Assembly: GCA_029721435.1 (NCBI GenBank)
Contig: CM056576.1
Location: forward strand, 71,999,876-72,063,875
DNA length: 64,000 bases
Source: Gymnothorax reevesii
Lineage: Eukaryota; Chordata; Actinopteri; Anguilliformes; Muraenidae
Direction: 5' to 3'
Made by a program: the position numbers and the translations under genes. Below, piece by piece: positions 36,745 to 47,250 of the stretch (position 1 is the stretch's first letter; each line of letters begins with the position of its first letter). Under the pieces are notes generated by a model that searched no databases, was not told the origin of the DNA, and saw nothing but the letters and a program-made list of their open reading frames with translations.

Positions 36745-38243
36745 TACTGAGAACAAATGAAAATGCACCACTTGAAAAAAGTCAATATTTAAGTTCAAAT
36801 GAACTTCAATATAATTTTTATACAACAACAACACTACAGTGACGTCGCCCGACATGCCAGGTGCAAGAAATGCGAGAATTAATGCTAGGCAATTTTTTGC
36901 GAAAACGCAACATCTTGCACGCTCACCACGGGAAAAATGGATTTCACTCTGAATTTTGTGCACACATTGCCTTTAAAAGCATGTGAATCCAAATAAAATT
37001 TCACTTCTTCACTGACACTTGTGAAACGTCGACACTATGCCGCGACTTACAGCCCCTGAACGGGAACGTGCCATAGGCACGCTTCAAATTGGCGCCAGCA
37101 CCAGGGAAATTGCCAGACGACTACACTGCGCACACACAACGATCGCAAGACTCCATCAAAGGTTTCTGCAAACGGGGAGCACTCAGGACTGTCCTCGACC
37201 GGGTCAACAACGTGTGACAACGGCACGTCAGGACCGTCAGATCGTACGGGATCATGTCCGAGACCGAACACTACCAGCGACAAGAACGGCTGCTCAAGTC
37301 CAAGGACGACGTGGATTCATTCACCCCAACACCGTACGGAACCGTCTGCGAGCTGCAGGCTTGCGTGCACGACGTCCTTATTTCGGCCCCATATTGATGG
37401 ATCGTCACCGAAACCAGCGTCTACAGTGGACAAATAGGCACCAGAATTGGCGACTACGACAATGGCACGGTGTCATCTTCTCTGACGAGTCACGATTTCA
37501 CTTAAGGAACGCAGATGGCTGTATTCGTGTTTGGCGGAGACATGGTGAACGTTATAACGGCGATTGTGTCGTTCAAACGATCCGTTGGGGTGGTGGCGGC
37601 GTTATGGTGTGGGGTGGGATAAGCTACCGTCACAGAACCCCTCTCCATATCTGCAGAGGAAGGGTGAACGGCGTCTACTACCGGGACCAGGTGCTGCATA
37701 ACCATGTTGTGCCGTTCTTCAACCAACACCACGATGTCCACACGTTCCAACAGGGCAACGCTAGGGCACACACTGCAAGGCTGTCCATGCAGTACCTTGC
37801 ACAGCAGAACATCCCCGTGCTTCAGTGGCCAGCTCTGTCACCCGACCTCTCCCCTATCGAGCACTTATGGGATGAAATTGGACGACGTCTTTCACGTCGA
37901 CGCCAGATGGACAACATCCGAGAACTTGAGGTTGCCCTTGTTCAAGAGTGGAATGCTATCCCTCAGAACACAATCCAGAGACTGATCAACTTCATGCGAC
38001 GATGATGCACCGCATGTGTCAATGCAAATGGCGGTCACACCCGTTATTGACTTTCCTGTTTGACCCCTACACCAGTTAAACCTCTCTCGCGCATTAACAT
38101 TATCGTGAATGAAATTGAATGATGTTTACATGTCTTCTTAAATCATTCATTATCTCAAATGCATCATACGTATATACTTCACACATCAATCCGTGGAGCT
38201 ATTCCAGATTTTGTGAGTGGTGCGTTTTCATTTGTACTCAGTA
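36745..38243 (+). mobile_element. Full-length Tc1-like transposon
   Basis: Inverted repeats of about 30 bp (TACTGAGAACAAATGAAAAT at the left; a near match in reverse at 38214-38243) enclose one complete transposase gene. TA dinucleotides flank both ends (36743-36744 and 38244-38245), the target duplication expected of Tc1/mariner. Length is about 1.5 kb. It lies in the intron just upstream of the opsin TM1-TM3 exon, in the same orientation as that gene. The left and right repeats differ at only a few positions, which suggests a fairly recent insertion. Confidence 0.9.
37037..38005 (+). CDS. Tc1-like (DD34E) transposase, uninterrupted, second catalytic Asp replaced by Gly
   Basis: A 322-residue uninterrupted reading frame, close to the normal length for Tc1-like transposases, which cut and paste the element at TA sites. 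Residues 1-50 form a helix-turn-helix (STREIARRLHCAHTTIARL), and a second lies around 60-110. The glycine-rich box (GGGGVMVWGG) is at about 185-194. Catalytic residues: Asp150 in IFSDESRF and Glu275 in [11 protein letters not shown] are present, with 34 residues between site 240 and Glu275. Site 240, normally Asp in FQQDNARPH, is Gly (codon ggc at 37754-37756), one transition from gac. The following Pro is also Ala. The open frame is intact but the protein is probably catalytically dead. The start ATG follows the left inverted repeat and has no competitor upstream. Confidence 0.92.
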   Translation: MPRLTAPERERAIGTLQIGASTREIARRLHCAHTTIARLHQRFLQTGSTQDCPRPGQQRVTTARQDRQIVRDHVRDRTLPATRTAAQVQGRRGFIHPNTVRNRLRAAGLRARRPYFGPILMDRHRNQRLQWTNRHQNWRLRQWHGVIFSDESRFHLRNADGCIRVWRRHGERYNGDCVVQTIRWGGGGVMVWGGISYRHRTPLHICRGRVNGVYYRDQVLHNHVVPFFNQHHDVHTFQQGNARAHTARLSMQYLAQQNIPVLQWPALSPDLSPIEHLWDEIGRRLSRRRQMDNIRELEVALVQEWNAIPQNTIQRLINFMRR

Positions 38244-38420
38244 TATTAAATGTTCCCGGTGCAATTAATGGCAGTTACCACCATACAGCATAAATGATGC
38301 TCTTGGTTTACTCCTAGTGTAGTAAATGCTCCTTCTCTTGTAGCCTTTTTTGTTTGCTACAATGCTGCGTAAATTCTGCTCCCTGTTTACTAATTAATGC
38401 GTGATGTGTCTTTTGCTCAG

Positions 38421-38714
38421 CTGTGCTGTCATTTGTGGGAAACTCTCTGGTTCTCTTCATGGCGTATAAGAGGCGGAATCATGTGAAGCCCCCTGAGCTA
38501 TTGAGTGTGAACCTGGCTGTGACAGACTTAGGGGCAGCTGTCACAATGTACCCCCTGGCTGTCATCTCGTCCTGGAGCCACCGCTGGGTAGGAGGGCAAC
38601 CTTCCTGCCTCTACTACGGCCTGATGGGATTCTTCTTTGGTGTGGCCAGCATCGCTACACTCACCGAAATGGCTGTGGTGCGATTCGTTGTGTCCCTAAG
38701 TGTGCACTCGCCCA
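38421..38714 (+). CDS. Opsin-type GPCR, exon with TM1 to TM3 (partial gene)
   Basis: This internal exon encodes TM1 to the cytoplasmic end of TM3 of a rhodopsin-class receptor. Visible hallmarks are the TM1 motif GNSLVLF, the TM2 motif NLAVTDLG with its conserved Asp, the EL1 motif SHRW, and the disulfide Cys at the top of TM3 (PSCLYYG). The residue three after that Cys, the vertebrate visual counterion site, is Tyr, as in most non-visual opsins. The usual E/DRY triplet reads VRF. The exon follows an acceptor (ttgctcag) and ends at a good donor (gtgagt at 38715); it starts two bases before a codon and ends after the first base of a codon. The residues resemble neuropsin-related fish opsins (OPN5/6/7/8/9), but the subtype is uncertain. 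An upstream exon with the N-terminus must exist and was not found. A full-length Tc1-like element ends 177 bp upstream. Confidence 0.88.
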
Positions 38715-39130
38715 GTGAGTAAATACCTCCTTCTCTCCTAGCTATGAGTGAACACTTCCCTCTCACTAATCTGTCCCATGCCTACTAATGACTGAACACT
38801 TCCCTCTCCATTTTCAATGTGTGTACCCTTTTCTTTCTCAGCCAGTGAGTGTATACTTCCTTCTCACCTGCCAATGAATTAACATTTTGGTCTCCTCTAC
38901 CAGTAATTGAACACTTCTCTCTTCTACCTATGAGTGAGGACTCCAACTCTCTGCCTATGAGCGGACATTTCCCTTTGCCATTTCAATCAATGGGCACCCT
39001 AACCCCCTGCCAATGAGTGACATTTCCCTCTCCTCTACCAATGGGTCAGCTTTTCTCATTCCCATAAATCTCCACCCTGACACCATATTTTTTTTTCAGT
39101 AGAGTCTCTGAAATTTTGAAAGAGCTGTGA

Positions 39131-39620
39131 TTTTAGCATGTGGAAATGTAAGTGAGCTCTAAATAAGCATAGGGGAGCCAAAACATTCATTTAGAGTCCA
39201 AAGTGAGCTTACATGAGTGCCATTTCAGTATTGAGGACTGACAGCCATCAGTAGGGATAGTAGAATCCTTAGTGATCATAAGAAAACCCCAAATGCACAT
39301 ATTGTGCCCAATGTGAGCATAAAGCAGGCTTAGGTGAACAAATAGGATTCCTAAATGGGTATGGGGAATCCAGAGTGAGCATTAGGAAATCTTAAGTGAC
39401 CATAGGAAGCCAAAAGTGAGCACAGCAGAGTGTGAACTGAGCGTAGAGGTGCCTGTAGGCACTCAGGGACCTTTAGGGGAGCATTTCGAGCTTCTTGCTC
39501 CCCTATGCTCAATAAAGCCTCTCTGTGCGCATTTAGGGTTCCCATATGCTCATTTAGGGCTCCCCACGTGCACTTAAAGTTCCTATATGCAAAGTTAAGA
39601 CTCTGAATGAGAACTTAGGG
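39131..39620. repeat. Degenerate ~25 bp tandem words with a strand switch, part 1
   Basis: Located in the 2.8 kb opsin intron. The first part repeats GTGAGCATAGGGGAGCC-like words; after about 39480 the complement (CTCCCCTATGCTCA, TTTAGGGTTCCCATATGC) takes over. The pattern resumes after an inserted element at 40259-40420. Confidence 0.65.
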
Positions 39621-39623
39621 TCA

Positions 39624-40258
39624 CATGTCATGAGGTGGGCCACAAAAGTGTGACAGGGTCAAAATAGTCCATTTTACAATACTCCTACTGCATATTACAT
39701 ACCTTCAGCCCAATCAAAAACAGCAAACAGAAATTTATAATTATTTATTTATTATTTATTATTATTATCTCATTTCGTTCGAATGTCATTGAGAACATGT
39801 ATTTAATTTACAGGAAAATGCATTGAAAGCCGCTACTAAAAATCTGTTTTTCTCAGAATGGACCCTTTTTACAAAAACTAGTGTTATTTGGTTAATATTC
39901 ATTCAAATTCACCCAGGTTTGTTTTATTTTGTAGATAACATCTAGTTCATAAAGGATACATTGCCTTACCCTGGGGTAATAGAACATCATGACCATAATT
40001 TAGCTGCTTCTCCGCCGCCACCGCTCCACCACCGCTCCGATCCACTTTTTTGCTTTTCTAAAAAGGCCGCTGAACCGAAAGTATCCCACCAAATCAAACA
40101 AAGTTGGTGGCAAATGAAAGAACTTCAACAGCTGCAATTTGTTACCAAAATTACATTTAAAAAAAACTATGAATCTTAGAGAAAATACATTTTGAATAAG
40201 CAGTTTCTTGACGGAGTGTCACAGATCCACCTTTTTTGAGTGTCCACCTCATGACATG
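39624..40258. mobile_element. Non-autonomous element with CATGTCATGAGGTGG ends
   Basis: The left end CATGTCATGAGGTGGGCCAC is mirrored at the right end (TGTCCACCTCATGACATG). It is 635 bp and interrupts the degenerate repeat cluster. No coding evidence; superfamily not assigned. A further pair of near-complementary words (GTGTGACAG / GTGTCACAG) follows the ends. Confidence 0.7.
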
Positions 40259-41534
40259 CGACCTTAGGGTTTCCTAAGCTGACTAAAGACTCTTTTTGGG
40301 GAATATAGGGGAACTCTAAGTGCACAGAGGAAGCTGTGCATGAATGCAGGGGAGCCTTCAGTGTGCATTGGAAAGCCATATGAGCACATAAGGTCCCACA
40401 GACATTTTTGTTGACCTTTTGCTGTTGAAAGGAAGACATCAGTAAAAGGCAGTGTACTCAGAAGCCAGCATTCACATCTTCTGCTTGGATGAGTTGTGCA
40501 TTGTCAGTTTGACAGTCCTGCAGAAGAGGGGTGAAATTATTTTGACCTTTCCTACCTGATTCTCTTTTGAAGAACAGTCTCTGACAATAAGCATTGTCAG
40601 CAAGAAAAAAAAAAACGCCTTGTCTCCAAATCAGTTAAGTGACCTTGTTTTTAGTTTGCTTCTATCTCCTTGAGTGAACAGGGACAGTGGGAGATTTTGG
40701 GGGGATATTTTTACATACCAATGGCAGTGGACCTCCAAGACAGCCCAGAGATATTCATTAACAGTGAAACAGCGGCAGAATATCAATTTGTGGGTGTCAG
40801 TGGTCCTGTATTTATTTAGATAAATGGATGTAGCAAGTGTAGAGCAGGTGAGTTTGACAGCCCAGCATAGCCCAGCCCCCACCACTCACTCCTGTTGCTT
40901 CAAGCCATGTTGGAACATGGGCACCACAGTGTGTCCTTAACCTTTCTTCTTTCCCCCCCAGAAATCTTAGCCAGTGTTTTTGAACTCCATAAAAAACATT
41001 CAATTAATGGCAGTGACTGTTACTTAAGCTTTAGAACGTTTTTACTGTTTAGAATATTCCATTCATACATTTGTGCAACTTACACCAAGAGTAAATGGCA
41101 TTACGCAAGAGCAGCACTACCCTGCAGTAAAGTTTTTTGCATGTTTCAGTAGGAATATCATTTTCATATTAGTTACATTTTAAATTCAAATAGCGAAAGG
41201 GATTTTGTGGCGTTGGTGTTCATCATATCTCTGTGCGTAGAATTGGTGGTCAAACGTGTAGGGTTGGCGCTATTTGGATGAAGGAAGCATTTCCTTTTGA
41301 GTCTCTTGAGCAACCTCAGGATATGTGAAAAGAATCATTACCTTTGAATATAAATGTCTAGTGCTTTAGAACAACACGGTTATGTGGAATGCGGGATCTG
41401 CAATAGAGGGGTGAACTGCAGTAAATTTCAGAGAAACTGCGTGGATTCACCAATGTCAGTGGTAATTGGAAACACTCCTTAATTTCATTTTCAGGAGAAC
41501 TTATCCAGCAACATGTCTCTGTGTTTCTCTTCAG
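40259..41534. other. Rest of the 2.8 kb opsin intron
   Basis: 40259-40420 continues the degenerate repeat words; the remainder shows no gene. The intron ends at the ctcttcag acceptor. Confidence 0.5.
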
Positions 41535-41860
41535 GAGAGAAAATCAGCAGGAGGAAGGTGCACATTATGATAGTCGGCGCGTGGTTGTATGGGCTTCTGT
41601 GGGCTCTGCTTCCTTTGCTTGGCTGGGGGCAATATGGGCCAGAGCCCTTTGGGACATCCTGCAGCCTGGCCTGGGGTGACCTTGGACAGCAGGATTCGTC
41701 CTTTGTCTTTACCATTTTTACCATGGTTCTGGTCATTCCGGCAGTGATCATCATTGTCTGCTACTTCGGACTGGTTCTGAAGATGCATTTGACCTACAAG
41801 TCCATCAACAACATCAGGCAGATCCCCAATGTAATCAAGACTCAGCGCAAGCTGATGATC
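41535..41860 (+). CDS. Opsin-type GPCR, exon with TM4 and TM5 (partial gene)
   Basis: This exon continues the receptor in the same phase: the last base of the previous exon plus the first two here give one Arg codon. It encodes IL2, TM4 with its conserved Trp (GAWLYGLLW), the WGQYGPEPFGTSC extracellular loop with the second disulfide Cys, TM5 with its conserved Pro (VIPAVIIIVCYFG), and the start of IL3. The Glu in the GPE stretch sits where Glu181 of bovine rhodopsin lies, the proposed ancestral counterion; that placement is by eye. The acceptor is ctcttcag and the donor gtaagt at 41861. The exon ends on a whole codon. No stop or frameshift is seen, so the gene looks functional here. Confidence 0.9.
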
Positions 41861-44790
41861 GTAAGTCTCGCATGTGTGAAACGTGGGTGTATTTCTACGC
41901 TTGTAGGCATTGTGGGTGTCATTTTTCAAAAGCGAAAAATAAATAATTCAAATTTCGCTGCATGAAGGTATTTGATAAAGCCATATAATTATATTAGCTT
42001 GATAACTACACTGACTAATACTGAGAACAAGTGGTTATATACTACAGTTCTTATTCTAATTTCACCAGGTTTTTGAGTGCTTAAAGGATAAGTTCACTAT
42101 TTTGCACTTTGAGCCCCCTTTCTGGGTTGTCTAGGAAGAAATAGTGTTTGACATCGAAATTTTGATGATTGGTCCTGATCCGAGTATTCTGCTCATTTAG
42201 AATCGTCCCTGCCATGCTTCAGAATGGCTGGCTACGGGCATTCACAAACCTGTCCTTAAAACAACCCTAAACGTTCGTTTTAAAACTCACAGAGTGGCTA
42301 GTGGTGTTTGTTGATGTTTTAAAAAAAAATATTGACGCAAAATATGGTTTCCATCCGTGTTATTTGCTTTTTTTTTTTTTAAACAGAGCCCTGTTTGAAT
42401 CTGTGCGGAATTATGTGTGGAATTTGAATTTTCCTTTGGGTACTGCAGATTCCTCCCACAGTCAACAGGAAAAAAATGTTAGGCTCCGTGGAGACCATGG
42501 ACCTATAAGGAAAACTGGACAGACAATGAAGGCTGGAACACACGCCGACACGGACGTAGCGGCGAACTTGATATTGCAGGTCACGTGATGCCATGGGGGC
42601 CAAAAAGGAATTCCTCCATATAGAATAATTGAAAAAGACACGCTGATAAATCCGTGAATAAATTTTTTTGACAGCCACAAATTATCGATACCGAAACGGT
42701 TTATTTTTCTCTTTTAAATCATTGATACCTTGTTTCTCGGCAAAGACAAATAGTTTTATTTATATTCAGGCAATGCGAACACCAACGGGTCCTCATATGT
42801 AAGCGCGTTCTTGTCTCCTCCGAATTTAGAACTGCAGTGGATGTGAGTGGGTGGAGCAATGGGCATTCCTTGCCCTCTGTCTGTGTTCAACATTAAAGAC
42901 GTAGCCAAGTCGGTAAAGTCAGCTGGTGACGTGACGTTGCAAATATATTGAGCAGCAAAAGAAACGCAAGTTAATTAAAGACAGACCGGAAAATAAGTTT
43001 GCGCGTAATTATCATAGAAAATCAGATTTACTAATTGTGAGCAGATCTTGGCTGATCAGAACCGCGTGGTCCTCTAGGCTTTACCTACGTGACAGCCGAG
43101 CAAAATATCGTCGCGGCCACGAATGTCGAAGTTGTCAGTGATGGTAACAGAAAAGAAGGTTACATTGTTACAGTGTAATTTAGCAGACGCTTTTATCCAA
43201 AGTGACGTAAATTTGAGACGTTATACAACACAAAACGTGTAAGGTTAGTATTGCTAAACATAACATGCTAGCTTGAAAGCTACAATAATAATATAGTTTA
43301 CTGACAGGTGAATGAGACATGAGGATATGATGTCCAAAATGTGCTGAAATGGCTGAGTAGGCTCTCCTCTGCCCCGCTGAGTTCGACTTTCAGATGCGCG
43401 GACAAGTTTGTGCGGCTGTGGCTTTGGACGGAGCACTGACGGGAGGGGTAGGAGCGGCTGGAGCTTAGAGGAGGTGCCACTTTCAAATCTTGCCTGCTCT
43501 CCAACATTACCAACTCTACCTTTAAGCTTCAGCAAACTACCTTACTGGCTAACTATCACTCTGGCCTGAACATATTTTAACAGCAAGTTCACAGACAACC
43601 AACCCAGCCGTGGAGGAACGGTTTGTGGTCAGTAGGAAGTTTTCATAATTATCGATGATTAATCAGATATTGTATAGCACTGTCTTGTGCCTTTAAAGCT
43701 AACGTTTTGCATAACGTTAGCTCAGAAATCGCTAGTCATACTGTGGAAGAAAAAATGGCAACAAATGATTGACATGATTGTACGCATCAAGGGATTGTTA
43801 AGTTGAAGACTAATCACGCTAATATATGCCATGAGAAGATGAGCTCATATCTGCAAAATCAACCAGGTTTACGTAAGTAGGGACTCAAATAGAAATTTAC
43901 ACACCTTGTTTTCTTATTTCATTATGAGGGGATGATCGTGCTTCAGCTTCCACCGTTTTACAAGTAAAACTCATATCCGCGAATATTCACTCCTTCACTT
44001 TTCAGCTTTTCAACCCCACGGAGACCTGTCAGCCAATAAGACAGCATTTGGAGGGATTTTCCCTTTAAACCCCCATCTGATTGGTCTTTCTTTGCTCTGT
44101 TCATTGAAGATAAAACCATACGAAAGTGCTGTCCTGTCCTTACGGACATGCAGTAACGTAGTAAACTGCCTAAAGTGGAGAACTATTAATTTATTTTATT
44201 TATTTATGCATTTGTGTAAACTATATGGGGCTAAAGAAAACATCTTTGGGGCTTCAGCCTCGAATGCTCTGGGCAGATGAAGCCACTATTTGCCATTGAA
44301 TTTTTATTCGTCATTAAACAAATATCATTTGCCACTGTGACGACTGCTCATAATTTTCTCCTTGTGACCGATGAATTATTTTGGTCAATGAAGAAAATGA
44401 CGAGCTGCAGCGGGAACCCTGAATTACTGTATATAAGATGTGCTGGAAGACACATCATTTCAGCTTTAATTTATGGATTTTATCAAAGATATAGTATGGA
44501 TTGCAAAATAATTGTTTGATTTTGGGGGCTAAAAAGTATTTTAAATCAATTTTACTCAATTGTCAGTTAACTTGTCATTTTAGATACTTGGTTGCAAACC
44601 ATTCTGTAACCCTTAGGCCTTCCATGCTGGTGGAAGCATAACGAAGTGAAAGTATACTGTATACTTTAGTATACTATATAGTATACTGTAGTAGAGTAAA
44701 AATTTAAGGCAAAACTCAAAGTACAAATCCTCAAAAAAAGAAAAAAAAAACTAAAGTAGGCTACTGTTCGTTACTATACACCTCTGTCAC
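41861..44790. other. Start of the 22 kb opsin intron
   Basis: 42085-42240 (AAAGGATAAGTTCACTATTT, GCACTTTGAGCCCC) looks like a dispersed fish repeat. 42945-43010 is a one-sided relative of the Tc1 MITE at 7509-7710. 43163-43215 carries the AGCAGACGCTTTTATCCAAA motif common in fish repeats. No exon is visible. Confidence 0.45.
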
Positions 44791-45339
44791 AAAGGGGTCT
44801 ATTCTCCCATGCGCTTAAGTCGAAAAAAGCGCGTAGCTACGCGCTTTTCAGCCTACGCGTATTCTCCCCTCGACTTAAGTCCATGCATTACGCGCCTTGA
44901 AGGCACTTACGCGCTTGGGGCGGAGCAAGGCCAAAATCGGGGCGTTTCCGGGCGTTTCTCATGCAAATAACACTTACGCGTATTCTCCCCCTGGCTTACG
45001 CGCTTTTTCTGTTAAGCGCTTTTGAGGGCTGTATTAAGGTCAAGCGCCAACATTAGGCGAAATTGAATATTGCGTTTGATGTCGGTTATAGGCCGAATTT
45101 TAACATTACTTTTATTTTATTTAACATGGTAAAGGTTGAGACATTTAATATTCGATTGTTCTTCCTTATTTCTAAACTACATTTCTCAAAGCCATGATAA
45201 TTTATCAAACGAAATCATCACATGATATTACGCATCAGCCTCTTCTCCAATCAGTTAAATTACAAACGCAAAACAATTAATTAATACGAATATACATAAG
45301 ACCATTATTCTACCATGCTCTCAAAATCTAAAGCCAAAA

Positions 45340-45850
45340 TGCCAGTCCTGCATTTGCTTGCACTCTTGCGTGATTGAGAAAGAGTAAGAGGAGCGCGCCG
45401 AGCTCGAAGACGAACACTCATATATCGGCTTCGTTTTGACATCCTGGGACAAACAAACATCGAGTGCATCCAGCGCTTTCGCCTGGACCGTGCATGAGGC
45501 AATCATCTATCTTTGCCGACTTCTGCATGAACAGCTATCCAGCCGCAGCAGTTATCCACAAAACATACCCGTGGTCATCAACGTCAGAACTGCGCTGTCG
45601 CTCCTGGCATCTGGGTAGCTTCAGAGAGTGGCTGGTGATGTCATTCACATCACAGGCGTCTGTGTCAAGGTGTCTGACGCAGTTCGTTAGCGCTTCATCT
45701 CCCCACCGACGCCACATCCAGAACGATTCGCAGCTTAATTCCTCGAAGCAGCCTTCATTGCTTGCTTGCCATACAACACCAACATCTGTGAAATTTGGTT
45801 TTCGGCTTTGGCTCGACGTCGCCATCATTGTCTTCCATGTTCTAATTACA
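45340..45850 (+). pseudogene. HARBI1-like transposase N-terminal half, decayed
   Basis: Blocks readable on the plus strand: LIYRLRFDILGQTNIECIQR, then IYLCRLLHEQLSSRS, INVRTALSLLASGSFREW, DVIHITGVCVKVSDAVR, RFISPPTPHPERF and FLEAAFIACL. Their order matches the N-terminal helical half of Harbinger transposases (the region leading to ALRFLATGSF...VGDTIGVS in active ones). Stops and shifts occur throughout and the DDE half is not recognisable. Confidence 0.65.
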
Positions 45851-46600
45851 AATGCGACTGCCCTGTATGTTCGTGATAATCTAAAAAGTTGTGATATTCT
45901 CACGAGTGAGGGGATTGATTTTCTAATTGAGGATATCTGTATTAACTAACTCGAGTCCCAGTAATTTTTTACCATTGGTAATACTCTGTAATTTAATGTG
46001 TGAATAAAGATATTATTAAATAGGCTACTCTAGATTGAGCCCTACCCTGGCAAATACCAAAGCACTATCCATTTGTTAATCAATTTTAGCCTTTAAAGAA
46101 TAGCCGACATGGGAAGAATCATTATCAGTAAATGGGATAATTGATTACAATAAAGTATTAGGCACAAGTTCAAGTGAATGTGTCGCTCAAATCAAATAGG
46201 ATGATAGGCTATGGATATGGAATTCCGTCATTACTGAGGCGGTTTCGGGGCGGGGAGATGACCGCGTGCGGGGTAAGAATCCTTGTTAAAGCGTTTCCAC
46301 GTCCTTTAGTTGCAAACCTGACATCGGAGTAGTTTTCAAGTGCGCAATTTCTAAATGAGATCATATAAACTGTCTTTGATTGTCTTTGTGTGACTAGAAT
46401 GTTCATTTTATCTTCTTCCCTGTCTTCCACGGAACAAACAGGCTGGTGTAGGAGGGGCACATTTTCAATGATCTGATTGCGCTGATTGAGAAGCGCTAAA
46501 TTCTTTATTTATTATTTCATTATCGCGGCAATTTGTTTATATGCACAGCTTTAATGTCATGGTGGCTAGAGTAAGAAATAACAAGTGGTTGTCACTAACA

Positions 46601-46689
46601 TATCCCCCGCCGCCGCAATTTTATGTGTTCGTACGGACGGAGCCCAATGCTATATCCCCCGCTTCGCGCTAATCGCGCGGCGGGGGATA
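46601..46689. repeat. TATCCCCCGC-ended MITE nested in the Harbinger element
   Basis: 89 bp, from TATCCCCCGCCGCCGC to GCGGCGGGGGATA, sharing the CGCTTCGCGCTAATCG core with the copies in the fold-back arms. Confidence 0.85.
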
Positions 46690-47250
46690 AATAAAGAGAT
46701 GTCTGAATTACGTCTTGTACTTGGTACGGCCTCCTATTACAGCGGCATACAAAAACCTCGTATCTTTACAATGACAAACTTCACAGGAAAATAAAAAATA
46801 AATATAAAATAAAATAATAATAATTATCATTATTATAATACAAATGGATAAATATAGTTTAAAATAAAAATGTTTAATTTTGCATGTAAGAATAGTGGAC
46901 ATACGAGTTTTCGTTTCTTATCAGTTTGGAGATACGAGGTTTTATCAGCAGGCCGACGATATTCAAATTTAAAGTCTGGTTTGCGTTTTCCATGGACCAC
47001 AAATGCGTTTTCATTGTAAATCAGAAAATCCTTTTTCCATGTTTTCCTGATAGCCATAATCAATGAGCTTTGTACAGAGTCTGCCTCTCTTTTGGATCAG
47101 TCACACCTCTTTCTTAAGGCCGCCTACATTCTGAAGTTAAGCGCTGTGGGCGTGATCGAAGCGAGTAGGGGAGAATACGCGTAACTCAAAAGCGCTTAAC
47201 TCGAAGCGCGTAAAAAAGACTTACGCGCTTATGGGAGAATAGACCCCAAA

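Larger units (their letters stand above)
44794..47247 (+). mobile_element. PIF/Harbinger element
   Basis: Ends GGGGTCTATTCTCCCAT and its complement ATGGGAGAATAGACCCC, followed inside by TACGCGC and GCGCTTAAG words in both orientations. AAA flanks both ends (44791-44793, 47248-47250), a 3 bp duplication. It contains a HARBI1-like transposase relic and a small nested MITE (46601-46689). Length 2.45 kb. Confidence 0.8.

Noticed and set aside
38690..38720. Exon ending at the in-frame stop at 38720 as the true end of the opsin
   Set aside because: A strong donor precedes the stop, and the next exon continues the receptor in phase with TM4.
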